Positions 9,192-16,245 of a stretch of DNA of 30,687 nucleotides are shown piece by piece. How positions within the stretch are numbered: position 1 is the stretch's first letter; the number at the start of each line of letters is the position of its first letter. The position numbers and the translations under genes are program-made. The notes beneath the pieces are model-generated. The model ran no database searches. It saw only the letters and a program-made list of their open reading frames with translations, and had not been told where the DNA came from. This DNA comes from CAZTJA01 sp964613745. Lineage in GTDB: Bacteria; Desulfobacterota; Desulfomonilia; Desulfomonilales; Desulfomonilaceae. Location of the stretch: positions 1-30,687 of the forward strand of contig CAZTJA010000029.1 of the NCBI GenBank assembly GCA_964613745.1, in the 5' to 3' direction.

Positions 9192-9215
9192 CACAACTCT
9201 ACACTTTCAGTTGTG
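9192..9215 (+). promoter_or_regulatory. Leader hairpin upstream of the fusion-protein gene
   Basis: CACAACT (9192-9198) pairs with AGTTGTG (9209-9215) around a 10-nt loop, just 22 nt before the start codon. It could be an operator or a weak leader stem. No T-tract follows, so it is not a terminator. Confidence 0.25.
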
Positions 9216-9237
9216 AATCCGCTCTGGAAGAGAGTAC

Positions 9238-10461
9238 ATGCCGCAAGACTTAACGAAGTTAAAGATTAAAACTGAAGAGAGATCCCTTTCTTCCGGACGC
9301 AAACGAAAAAAACGTTTCTTTTTTTGGTTTGTACCTCTTGTGTTGGCGGTCTTGATCTTTACTTACCTTTATTTCGCCGGTTTTCTTTCCCGCCCTATTG
9401 AGGTTCAAACCTTGAAAGTGGGGCCTACTTTCGCTTCACGTGCGCTCACCGTAGCCAATGCAAGTGGTTATGTTGTTGCGCAGCGTAAAGCTGCCGTTTC
9501 TTCCAAGGCTACTGGGCGATTGCGTTACCTTTATGTGGAGGAAGGCAAGAAAGTGAAAGAAGGCGATATTTTAGGCACTTTGGAAAATAGCGATCTGGAA
9601 GCCTCACTACAGGAAGCGGAAGCTCTTCAGAAGGTTGCCAATGCAGCGCTGAACAATGCTAAAGCCGAACTGGTAGATGCCACTCTGAATTTTAATCGCA
9701 TCAAATCATTAAGAGAGACCGGCTCTGTTTCCGTTCAGGCTTTCGATACTGCGGAAGCACGCTACAAGAAAGCAATAGCTTCGGAGTTTCAGGCCCAGTT
9801 CGGGGTTGAAAGAGCCAATGCAGCTTTCAAAGTTGCGGAGGTCAATCTCGAATACTCTTTCATCAGAGCTCCATTCGACGGCGTAATCCTTACCAAGAAC
9901 GCCGATATCGGGGAAGTTGTGGCTCCTTTCGGAGCATCACTGAACGCAAAAGCAGCAGTTGTAACCATGGCCGACATGGAATCACTTATGGTGGAAGTTG
10001 ACGTATCCGAATCGACTATAGAGAAGGTTAAGGTCGGGGGCGCAGTGGAAATCCGACTCGATGCTCTGCCAAATGATAGATTTCCCGGAACGGTGCACAT
10101 GATTGTGCCGACAGCCGATAGATCAAAAGCTACGGTTCTCACAAAAATTAAATTTGACCACATTGATCCGAGAATACTCCCGGAGATGAGCGCAAAGGCT
10201 GCTTTCTTATCCAGACCGCTGAAAGAAGACGAGAGACAATCTTTCATCGGAATTCCCGCTGTCGCCTTGCGCAAGAAGACCGATAATGCGGGCACGGTGT
10301 TTGTTCTGGAAAACGATTACGCACATGAGAGGCCGGTGAAATTGGGACGCACATGGAATGATGTCATAGAGGTCCTGGATGGCATAAAAGAAGGCGAGAT
10401 CATCATTTCTTTTCTGGACGACGGAATTCATGATGGTAGCCGAGTGAAAGTCAAAGAATAA
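9238..10461 (+). CDS. Periplasmic adaptor / membrane-fusion protein (MacA/HlyD family)
   Basis: A 407-residue membrane-fusion protein. A short basic cytoplasmic N-terminus (RKRKKR) precedes one membrane helix (about 27-48). A lipoyl-like half (KAAVSSKATGRLRYLYVEEG, about 81-100) is followed by an alpha-helical hairpin (about 120-200), the second lipoyl half (YSFIRAPFDGVIL) and beta-barrel and membrane-proximal domains. Such proteins link an inner-membrane pump to an outer-membrane channel. The next gene, an ABC ATPase, starts 1 nt after its stop, so the two are an operon of the MacAB/DevBCA type. The expected permease gene is not next to it. Likely role: export of a lipid, peptide or drug-like molecule; the substrate is unknown. 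Confidence 0.9.
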   Translation: MPQDLTKLKIKTEERSLSSGRKRKKRFFFWFVPLVLAVLIFTYLYFAGFLSRPIEVQTLKVGPTFASRALTVANASGYVVAQRKAAVSSKATGRLRYLYVEEGKKVKEGDILGTLENSDLEASLQEAEALQKVANAALNNAKAELVDATLNFNRIKSLRETGSVSVQAFDTAEARYKKAIASEFQAQFGVERANAAFKVAEVNLEYSFIRAPFDGVILTKNADIGEVVAPFGASLNAKAAVVTMADMESLMVEVDVSESTIEKVKVGGAVEIRLDALPNDRFPGTVHMIVPTADRSKATVLTKIKFDHIDPRILPEMSAKAAFLSRPLKEDERQSFIGIPAVALRKKTDNAGTVFVLENDYAHERPVKLGRTWNDVIEVLDGIKEGEIIISFLDDGIHDGSRVKVKE

Positions 10462-10462
10462 T

Positions 10463-11167
10463 ATGGATCCAGACAAGCCGCCATTAGTTGTCATTCGGAA
10501 TGTAAGCAAATCCTACTTCAGAGGAAATCAAGAAATTCCGGTATTGCGGGACATCAGTCTTGACGTGGGTCGCTCCGAGTATATGTCACTAATGGGTCCT
10601 TCAGGATCGGGAAAGACGACGTTACTTAACCTTATAGCAGGAATTGATCGTCCAAATTCGGGAACATTGGAAGTAGCGGGAATTGATATAGGCGTTCTCT
10701 CTGAATCGGATCTCAGCTCGTGGCGAGCTGAAAGTGTGGGTTTCATTTTCCAGTTCTATAATTTAATTCCCGTATTGAGCGCACTCGAAAATGTCCAACT
10801 TCCTTTGCTGTTGACAAATCTATCCAGGACTGAGCGGCGAGAACACGCAGTAGCCGCTTTGGAGGCAGTAGGCTTGGCGGATCGGATGGAGCATTATCCT
10901 TCTCAACTCTCCGGAGGTCAGCAGCAGCGTGTGGCAATTGCGAGAGCCCTGGTAACGGACCCTCTGTTGATTGTAGCTGATGAGCCAACGGGAGATTTGG
11001 ACAAAAAGTCGGCCTCGGACGTTCTTAACTTGCTCGATCAATTAAATGACACATTTGAGAAGACAATCATCATGGTAACGCACGATCCAAGAGCAGCCAA
11101 AAGATCGAAGCGCATTCTTTACCTGGACAAGGGCGCCCTTGCGGATTCCCTTAAGACAGACCTATAG
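10463..11167 (+). CDS. ABC transporter ATP-binding protein (MacB/LolD-type)
   Basis: A 234-residue ATPase with Walker A GPSGSGKTTLLN, Q-loop FQFYNLIPVLSALENV, signature LSGGQQQRVAIARAL, Walker B LLIVADEPTGDLD and switch His in THD. Length and motifs fit the LolD/MacB/FtsE-like group, which energises FtsX-type permeases. It starts 1 nt after the fusion-protein stop. Its C-terminus looks complete. No permease domain is fused or adjacent; instead the gene runs tail-to-tail into the beta-propeller gene with a 17-nt overlap. The permease may be encoded elsewhere, or may have been lost or displaced. Confidence 0.93.
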   Translation: MDPDKPPLVVIRNVSKSYFRGNQEIPVLRDISLDVGRSEYMSLMGPSGSGKTTLLNLIAGIDRPNSGTLEVAGIDIGVLSESDLSSWRAESVGFIFQFYNLIPVLSALENVQLPLLLTNLSRTERREHAVAALEAVGLADRMEHYPSQLSGGQQQRVAIARALVTDPLLIVADEPTGDLDKKSASDVLNLLDQLNDTFEKTIIMVTHDPRAAKRSKRILYLDKGALADSLKTDL

Positions 11168-12248
11168 ATTCTCCATGCTCCTCAAGGGCATACAGCACAC
11201 CGTCGCCCCCTCCGAAATAAACCATATTTCCGTTAACGAGTGGTTTACAGGCGATCCAACCGGGTATTTCGAATCTCCAAAGCTCCCGTCCCTCTTCAAG
11301 ATTTCTGCAGAAGAGAGTCCCGGCACCGTTTGCTATGTATACACGGTCATTTTCGACAGTTGGTGCACTGATGATCCACCCTCGGGTACGGTATCTCCAT
11401 TTTTCCTCGCCCGAACTTGCATTCAATGCGTAAATAGCGTGATTCGTGCTCCCAAAAACCATCGTCTTTGCGCTTACGGCGGGTCTGGCTACAATGGGGT
11501 GTGATGTCCACCAGTCTCCGGTTTCATACCGCCATTTTTCTTTGCCGGTGAGGACGTCGACTGCATACGCATTTCCGTCTCTACTGCAGAAAAATACCGT
11601 GTCCCCCGAGAGCACCGGTTTAGTAACATCACCTGAAGTACGGAAGCTCCATTTTTCCGTTTTGCTGTCTATATCCACGGCATGAAGCCTCGAATCACCG
11701 CTTCCAAAAAAAAGAATTCCATCTTGTATAGTAAGACCCGAAATGGACCAGTTCTTGGGTTTGATACGAGAGACTTCGATTCCATTCGCCAAGTCAACTG
11801 CGTAGATACTGCCGTCATTAGAACTGAAGTAAACGGCTTGATTATGGATTGATCCGGAATTTTGAATACTATCCCTAGTCTCAAATTTCCATATCATCCA
11901 ACCCCTCTCCTGATCCAAGGCATAGAAACAATTGTCTTCACTTCCGAAGCAAACGAGGTCTTCATAAATTAAGAGACCTGCCTCTATTCTGCCGTGGCTC
12001 TGGAATTTCCATTTGAGAGATCCGGTATCGGAGTCCAGGGCGTAAACGTATCCGTCTCGACTTGCGCAGAAAACCGTATTGTCGTTGAACTTAGGACCGC
12101 AGACTATAGCCTCTCCCGTTTCAAATTTCCATTTTTGTCTGCCTGTCGGTGACGGGAAAAGCAGCTCCTTATAATAGTACGGTAGCTGCTCGCCACGGGT
12201 AACGAGTTCTAAAATGTGTCTACGTTCCGCGTCGGTAAGTTTTCTCAT
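11151..12248 (-). CDS. Cytoplasmic PQQ-like eight-repeat beta-propeller protein
   Basis: A 365-residue protein. After a ~35-residue helical N-terminus it consists of eight consecutive repeats of about 40 residues, each of the form G-x-x-x-W-[KR]-[FY] ... [VI]-[YF]-[AF]-[LV]-[DN]. Examples are TGRQKWKFETG, GSLKWKFQSHG, GKEKWRYETGDWW, GEEKWRYRTRGW and GRELWRFEIPGW. Eight blades match the PQQ-like/BamB propeller fold. No signal peptide, lipobox or membrane helix is present, so it should be cytoplasmic, unlike BamB and PQQ dehydrogenases. Whether it binds PQQ is doubtful; the fold is usually an interaction scaffold. ATG 12248 has GAGGTG 6 nt upstream. It is the last gene of the ankyrin operon, 16 nt after ankyrin gene C. 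Function unknown. Confidence 0.85.
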   Translation of the reverse strand: MRKLTDAERRHILELVTRGEQLPYYYKELLFPSPTGRQKWKFETGEAIVCGPKFNDNTVFCASRDGYVYALDSDTGSLKWKFQSHGRIEAGLLIYEDLVCFGSEDNCFYALDQERGWMIWKFETRDSIQNSGSIHNQAVYFSSNDGSIYAVDLANGIEVSRIKPKNWSISGLTIQDGILFFGSGDSRLHAVDIDSKTEKWSFRTSGDVTKPVLSGDTVFFCSRDGNAYAVDVLTGKEKWRYETGDWWTSHPIVARPAVSAKTMVFGSTNHAIYALNASSGEEKWRYRTRGWIISAPTVENDRVYIANGAGTLFCRNLEEGRELWRFEIPGWIACKPLVNGNMVYFGGGDGVLYALEEHGESIGLS

Positions 12249-12264
12249 CCGACACCTCGCCTGA

Positions 12265-12939
12265 TCATCGTGCGCCGTAGCTTTTTAACAGTTTTACAAC
12301 GAGTGGATGGCCCATAGATTCAGCCCACATGAGTGCGGTCCACCCATTCCTATCCTTTGCATTAACATTAGCACCGTTTTCGAGCAGAACCCTTGCGATT
12401 TCAGGGTGATACTCCGAAGCCGCAATGATGAGAGCCGTTGCCCCATACTGATCCTTGGCTTCGATTTGAGCTTTATGCGTAAGAAGCAGTTCCACTATTT
12501 CCAGGTATCCTCTCCTGCACGCCCTCATGAGGGGAGTCCACCCGTACTCGTCCGTGACATTCACATCTGCTCCGGCTTCAAGTAAGTTCTTTACGACTTC
12601 AAAATGTCCTCTTCGGCATGCCTTCATGATTGAAGTCGCCCCGTACTGATCTTTAGCTTCAGTAGAAGCTCCCGCGTCCAGCAACAACTTAGCGATTTCC
12701 GCGTACCCCATGGAGGCAGCCCACAAAAGAGGAGTCCATGATGATTCGCTCACGGCGTTGGGATCCGCTCCGTTATCAAGGAGGACCTTGACCATTTCCA
12801 CTCGCCCCTCTGATGCGGCTAATATCAGAGGAGTGTAGCCGTAATCGTCTGAGCAATTGGGGTTAATACCTTTTGACAATAAAGATTGAACCCTCGCAAG
12901 ATTACCCTCTCCTGCAGCATCAAGAAGCTTGTTGTTCAT
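12265..12939 (-). CDS. Ankyrin-repeat protein C (operon gene 3)
   Basis: A 224-residue protein made almost entirely of seven ankyrin repeats of about 33 residues. It opens with the N-cap MNNKLLDAAGEGNLARVQSL. A longer frame from 13095 exists, but ATG 12939 is preceded by GAGAGGTG at good spacing, gives an N-cap like those of its paralogues, and avoids overlap with gene B. Its last five repeats match in order those of proteins A and B (GW-type, GAT-type, GW-type, GAT-type, then a DRNGWTALMWAESMG cap). No signal peptide is seen. Ankyrin repeats bind proteins; the partner is unknown, and the beta-propeller protein encoded 16 nt downstream is an obvious candidate. Confidence 0.85.
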   Translation of the reverse strand: MNNKLLDAAGEGNLARVQSLLSKGINPNCSDDYGYTPLILAASEGRVEMVKVLLDNGADPNAVSESSWTPLLWAASMGYAEIAKLLLDAGASTEAKDQYGATSIMKACRRGHFEVVKNLLEAGADVNVTDEYGWTPLMRACRRGYLEIVELLLTHKAQIEAKDQYGATALIIAASEYHPEIARVLLENGANVNAKDRNGWTALMWAESMGHPLVVKLLKSYGAR

Positions 12940-12982
12940 CACGCACCTCTCTTCCGTCCGGCACATGTGAGTTGACAAGTGA

Positions 12983-13561
12983 TTAATCCGGAGCGCCGAG
13001 TTGCTTAAGCATCTCAATGACACCCGTATGACGCATGGATTTTGCCCACATGAGAGCCGTCCAGTTATTCCGATCCCGGGCTCGCAAATTTGCACCCCTG
13101 CGCGTCAGCTCCGAGACGACATTCTCGTGCCCTTCCGCTGCGGCCATTATAAGGGCCGTCGCCCCATACTGATCACTCTTTTCCGCATCTGCATTATGAT
13201 CCAGGAGTATTTTTACCACATCGGCAAAACCGCGCCGGCTTGCGCGCATTAAAGCAGTCCACCCGAATTCATCTTCGGCGTCTGCTTGAGCACCGGATTC
13301 GAGTAAAACCGTTACCACATCCGCAAAGCCTCGACGACATGCCTTCATGAGAGCCGTTGCTCCATATTGATCACGAGCATCAACATCTGCACCGTATAGG
13401 AGAAGCATTTTGACTGCTTCCGGATATCCCATGGAGGCGGCCCACATCATGGCGGACCAACCAAATACATCTTTGGTATCGGCTTTGACGCCGGAGCTCA
13501 AAAGTTGTTTAAGATCAGTGAGATTGCCGGAGGTCGCGGCAGCAAGTAGTTTTTCTTCCAT
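12983..13561 (-). CDS. Ankyrin-repeat protein B (operon gene 2)
   Basis: A 192-residue, all-ankyrin protein of six repeats. The N-cap MEEKLLAAATSGNL is followed by DVFGWSAMMWAASMGY, DQYGATALMKACRRG, DEFGWTALMRASRRG, DQYGATALIMAAAEGH and the terminal DRNNWTALMWAKSMRH repeat. ATG 13561 has AAGGGGCGG 3-4 nt upstream. It is the shortest and most regular of the three cytoplasmic paralogues. It lies 74 nt after gene A and 43 nt before gene C, with the same orientation. There is no export signal or enzymatic domain. Function unknown; it presumably mediates protein binding. Confidence 0.87.
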   Translation of the reverse strand: MEEKLLAAATSGNLTDLKQLLSSGVKADTKDVFGWSAMMWAASMGYPEAVKMLLLYGADVDARDQYGATALMKACRRGFADVVTVLLESGAQADAEDEFGWTALMRASRRGFADVVKILLDHNADAEKSDQYGATALIMAAAEGHENVVSELTRRGANLRARDRNNWTALMWAKSMRHTGVIEMLKQLGAPD

Positions 13562-13635
13562 TATCCGCCCCTTAGCGTGTAAATACCGATCAAATCCGAC
13601 TATGTAGATAAAAAAGTATGAACCGAGAGGCTCGG

Positions 13636-14718
13636 CTAACCAAGCGCAAGCCTTTCAGCAATGTCCTTAGCACCTATGGATTGTGCCCACATGAAAGCCG
13701 TCCAGCCGTTCTTGTCCTTTACCGCTGGATCAGCTCCATTTTGCAACAGCAGGTCGACAATTTCACCATCAGCTTCCGATGCCGCAATAATAAGAGCGGT
13801 GGCGCCATATTGATCAGTTGCTGAAGTATCCGCCCCGTTGCTGAGCAGAAGCGACGCGATTCGAGTTGAACTTTTTCGGCAGGCCCGCATCAGAGGGGTC
13901 CAACCGTACTCGTCCCGAGCATTTACATCTACTCCGTGCTGGAGGAGCATTGCTACTATCTCAAGGTGCTCACGCCGACAAGCCTTCATGAGAGCCGTTG
14001 CACCATACGGATCTCGTGACTCAAGGTCTGCATTATTTTCTAGAAGTATTTCAGCTACCTCGGAATAGCCCATGGAACATGCCCACAATAGACCAGTCCA
14101 TCCTTCTTTACTCCGAGCATTCACGTCTGCGCCATTGGAAAGTAATTGCTTGAGTGTATATTTATGATTTTCACGGCATGCCCAAATCAAAGGAGTGTAA
14201 CCTTCACTACACCTCGCCTCGATTTGCGCTCCCGCTTCCAAGAGCATGCGAACCACTTCAGCACGACCGTTTCGAGCAGCCGCTAGGAGCGGAGTGTTGC
14301 CTAATGCATCTTTGGCTTCTATATCGGCTCGATTCTCGATCAGTAATTTGACTGTTTCCGTTCTCCCGAGCTTTGATGCCAGAATCAAGGCTGTAGCACC
14401 CTCTTTCGTCTTCGCGTCCACATCCGCTCCCGACTTCAACAACATTGCGGGTATTTCGGAGCTATTAAGCGATGTTGCCGTTAATAGAGCTGTACGCCCT
14501 TTTTTATCATAGAGACCCGGATTCGCACCCAGTTCGAGTAGTCTCCGAACAACATGCTCATGGCCCATTCTGGCGGACTCGATCAAGGCCGTTACACCGT
14601 AATCGGACTGAGTATCCACATCTATGCCGGATTTCACCAGCTGATCTATGCCGTTCAGGTCTCCTGTCTGAGCCAATACTATGATTTCCTCAGCAGCAAC
14701 GGACATGCTATTCTCCAT
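13636..14718 (-). CDS. Ankyrin-repeat protein A (operon gene 1)
   Basis: A 360-residue protein of eleven ankyrin repeats, with no other domain and no export signal. Repeats 1-6 are individual in sequence. Repeats 7-11 reproduce the same five-repeat series seen in B and C: SKEGWTGLLWACSMGY, DPYGATALMKACRREH, DEYGWTPLMRACRK, DQYGATALIIAASEA and DKNGWTAFMWAQSIG. ATG 14718 has GAGAGGGG about 5 nt upstream. An extended -10 promoter lies about 95 nt before the start. It is the first gene of the operon A-B-C-propeller. The shared C-terminal block argues for descent from a common ancestor by whole-gene duplication followed by N-terminal repeat gain in A. Function unknown. Confidence 0.87.
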   Translation of the reverse strand: MENSMSVAAEEIIVLAQTGDLNGIDQLVKSGIDVDTQSDYGVTALIESARMGHEHVVRRLLELGANPGLYDKKGRTALLTATSLNSSEIPAMLLKSGADVDAKTKEGATALILASKLGRTETVKLLIENRADIEAKDALGNTPLLAAARNGRAEVVRMLLEAGAQIEARCSEGYTPLIWACRENHKYTLKQLLSNGADVNARSKEGWTGLLWACSMGYSEVAEILLENNADLESRDPYGATALMKACRREHLEIVAMLLQHGVDVNARDEYGWTPLMRACRKSSTRIASLLLSNGADTSATDQYGATALIIAASEADGEIVDLLLQNGADPAVKDKNGWTAFMWAQSIGAKDIAERLALG

Positions 14719-14818
14719 GACGCCCCTCTCAATGTAAAAGTGAATTCCTAGGGACGAGTGACATTTGTACGCTCAACAAGAAAACCTTGCAAGTCAATAG
14801 GCAAGGCTCGTGCCGGCA

Positions 14819-14827
14819 ATTATACCA
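14819..14827 (-). promoter_or_regulatory. Extended -10 promoter of the ankyrin operon
   Basis: On the minus strand TGG-TATAAT gives a perfect -10 hexamer with the TGN extension. No good -35 is seen at 16-18 nt, as is common for extended -10 promoters. The predicted start is near 14812, leaving a leader of about 94 nt before gene A. Confidence 0.45.
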
Positions 14828-14889
14828 AAACCTATTTCGTAACTCATTGCTTTGCTTGCTAATTTAATCTTAGCTTCGAAACATCTATC

Positions 14890-14920
14890 CAGAATGACTC
14901 AAATTCTGTCTGTTTTTTTT
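14890..14920 (+). terminator. Terminator-like hairpin with T-tract
   Basis: CAGAAT (14890-14895) can pair with ATTCTG (14903-14908), followed by TCTG and eight T (14913-14920). The stem is short, and no plus-strand gene is seen upstream for it to terminate. It could end an unrecognised small RNA, or be chance. Confidence 0.25.
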
Positions 14921-15125
14921 ACTTGTGTAAAGTTAAACCAAATCCCATTTAGAGGAGAGGGGCGAAAATTACCCTGCCCAAAATGACGCGGGTAATTTAA
15001 ACTCCGTGCAAGAATGAAGCATGTTCTATAACACCGCATACAGGGCGATTCGGTTTTTTTCCCGCAACTCGCGTCAGCAACACACGATGACTGATGTAAA
15101 CTATTAGGATCGTGAGAAGCCCTTC

Positions 15126-15138
15126 TGGAGTCACTCCA
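15126..15138. promoter_or_regulatory. Perfect 13-bp palindrome
   Basis: TGGAGT-C-ACTCCA is a perfect 6-1-6 inverted repeat whose right arm ends 7 nt before the sigma54-like -24 element. It is a plausible binding site for a dimeric regulator of the exported ankyrin gene. Confidence 0.4.
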
Positions 15139-15145
15139 ACATTTT

Positions 15146-15160
15146 TGGCATGAGAAATGC
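15146..15160 (+). promoter_or_regulatory. Sigma54-like -24/-12 element
   Basis: TGGCAT-GAGAA-ATGC keeps the invariant GG and GC with exactly 10 nt between them and matches most of the TGGCAC-N5-TTGC consensus. It points toward the exported ankyrin gene 258 nt downstream. A sigma54 activator is encoded in this window, but a link between the two is speculation. Confidence 0.35.
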
Positions 15161-15418
15161 TTAAGAAGTAATCGCCGCAAGATTAAATTGCATGGGAGTG
15201 GTGTTTAACTGGGATGGAAGAGTTCCTTGAGGTACTCTGATAACCGCACGTTCGCAACCCGTTAAGCAACATTTTATTCAACACAACTGAAAACTAGGTA
15301 GGACGGAGCCGGATTGTAGAGTTTGCTCCATGTCCTCATGAACATTATGCATAATTTGTGAGTTTTCTAATTGCTGAATTTAGACGCTCTATACAATTAG
15401 TGAAGGGAGAAGGGAATT

Positions 15419-16192
15419 ATGAAGAAGTTGCTCCGCAAAGTTAGTGTATTGATTCCCATAATTTTGGTTTCGGCTTTTTATTTGGTACCAAGTCCCACGG
15501 CAAATCAGGTTCAATCAGAAATTCTTCTGGCCGCTAAAGAAGGAGATTACATCAAATTGGTAAACAGTATTAGCAGTGGCGCGGACTTGAATTCTCGTGA
15601 CGAACACGGTTTGACTCCCTTAATGTGGGCTGCGGTGCAGGGACACTCAACAGTAGCCGAAGTTCTCATCGAGAATGGAGCCGATGTGAATGCGGTTAAT
15701 GTAAACGGCGATACGGCTTTGATGTGGGCTGGACTAGTCGGGTACGAAGATCTGGTTAAACTCCTTATAGAGGGTGGCGCAGATGTCAACGCAAGCGATC
15801 CAAATAGCGGAGTAACGGCTTTAATGGCGGCGTCTTCCAGAGGTAACTTAGAAATAGTGGGAATGCTGTTGGAAGCGGATGCGAACGTAAACGCAGTAGA
15901 CAAGAAGGGTAAATCGGCTCTAGCACACGCTTCTTTAAAAGGGAAAGCTAATATTATCGAAAAATTACTTAACAGTGGCGCAACGGCTCAAGGATGGGAG
16001 CCGTCAGGAGTCGCCACTGCTCATATATACTTGGATTCCGGCCTTAGGGCGACCAGAGTGGAAATGTTCTATCTCGGCCAACCTGAAGGAAATTCCGGGG
16101 GCGATGGTCGACTTGTAAAAAACGGCTACTTTCTGAATTCTATTGAAACAGAGAGTGTCACCTTTGCTGACCTCAATTATGACGTAGAGTAA
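15419..16192 (+). CDS. Exported or membrane-anchored ankyrin-repeat protein D
   Basis: A 257-residue protein. The N-terminus (KKLLRKVSVLIPIILVSAFY) is a basic segment plus hydrophobic helix, i.e. a Sec signal peptide or an uncleaved anchor, so the body lies in the periplasm. Five ankyrin repeats follow (about 33-195), including DEHGLTPLMWAAVQGH and NVNGDTALMWAGLVGY. The C-terminal ~60 residues (after TAQGWEPSG) are not ankyrin and look beta-rich; I do not recognise them. ATG 15419 follows a strong AAGGGAGAAGGGA ribosome-binding region. It is divergent from the cytoplasmic ankyrin operon but lacks that operon's five-repeat block. A rho-independent terminator follows 17 nt after the stop, so it is probably monocistronic. 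Function unknown. Confidence 0.87.
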   Translation: MKKLLRKVSVLIPIILVSAFYLVPSPTANQVQSEILLAAKEGDYIKLVNSISSGADLNSRDEHGLTPLMWAAVQGHSTVAEVLIENGADVNAVNVNGDTALMWAGLVGYEDLVKLLIEGGADVNASDPNSGVTALMAASSRGNLEIVGMLLEADANVNAVDKKGKSALAHASLKGKANIIEKLLNSGATAQGWEPSGVATAHIYLDSGLRATRVEMFYLGQPEGNSGGDGRLVKNGYFLNSIETESVTFADLNYDVE

Positions 16193-16209
16193 ATCCTCTC
16201 ATCGACAAC

Positions 16210-16233
16210 AGCCCCCTTTTGGGGGCTTTTTTT
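16210..16233 (+). terminator. Rho-independent terminator of ankyrin gene D
   Basis: AGCCCCC-TTTT-GGGGGCT forms a 7-bp GC-rich stem with a 4-nt loop, followed directly by a run of T to 16233. It lies between the convergent ankyrin D and PfkB-family genes. Confidence 0.9.
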
Positions 16234-16245
16234 ATGAAAAACTTA

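Larger units (their letters stand above)
12265..14718. repeat. Tandem ankyrin-coding DNA repeats across three adjacent genes
   Basis: The 33-codon repeats are alike at DNA level as well. Near-identical stretches such as catgagagccgttgc (plus-strand reading) recur, for example at about 13347 and 13987, each followed by CCATA and ATC. Such repeats can recombine or be collapsed by an assembler, so repeat number in this region should be treated with caution. Confidence 0.6.
14719..15418. other. 700-nt divergent intergenic region between ankyrin genes
   Basis: No gene is supported here; a 93-codon minus-strand frame (14899-15180) looks non-coding. It contains an extended -10 promoter for the ankyrin A-B-C-propeller operon (14819-14827, minus), a hairpin plus T-tract (14890-14920), a perfect 13-bp palindrome (15126-15138) and a sigma54-like element (15146-15160) facing the exported ankyrin gene. 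The unusual length suggests regulatory content or decayed sequence. Confidence 0.5.

Noticed and set aside
9164..9215. Transcription terminator upstream of the fusion-protein gene
   Set aside because: Both inverted repeats lack a T-tract and lie just before a start codon, so they are listed only as possible operators.
11151..11167. Frameshift or truncation at the end of the ABC ATPase
   Set aside because: All ATPase motifs, including the switch His and the usual C-terminal helix, are present, so the 17-nt tail overlap is not evidence of a broken gene.
12940..13095. Longer start (13095) for ankyrin protein C
   Set aside because: The extra 52 residues are not ankyrin and overlap gene B; ATG 12939 has a good ribosome-binding site and a paralogue-like N-cap.
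12265..14718. CRISPR-like or satellite DNA repeats
   Set aside because: The repetition is codon-phased at about 99 nt and encodes ankyrin repeats; there are no uniform repeats and spacers.
14899..15180. 93-codon minus-strand frame with CQKC and other cysteines
   Set aside because: The cysteine spacing fits no zinc motif, composition is erratic, no ribosome-binding site is present, and it overlaps regulatory-looking elements.
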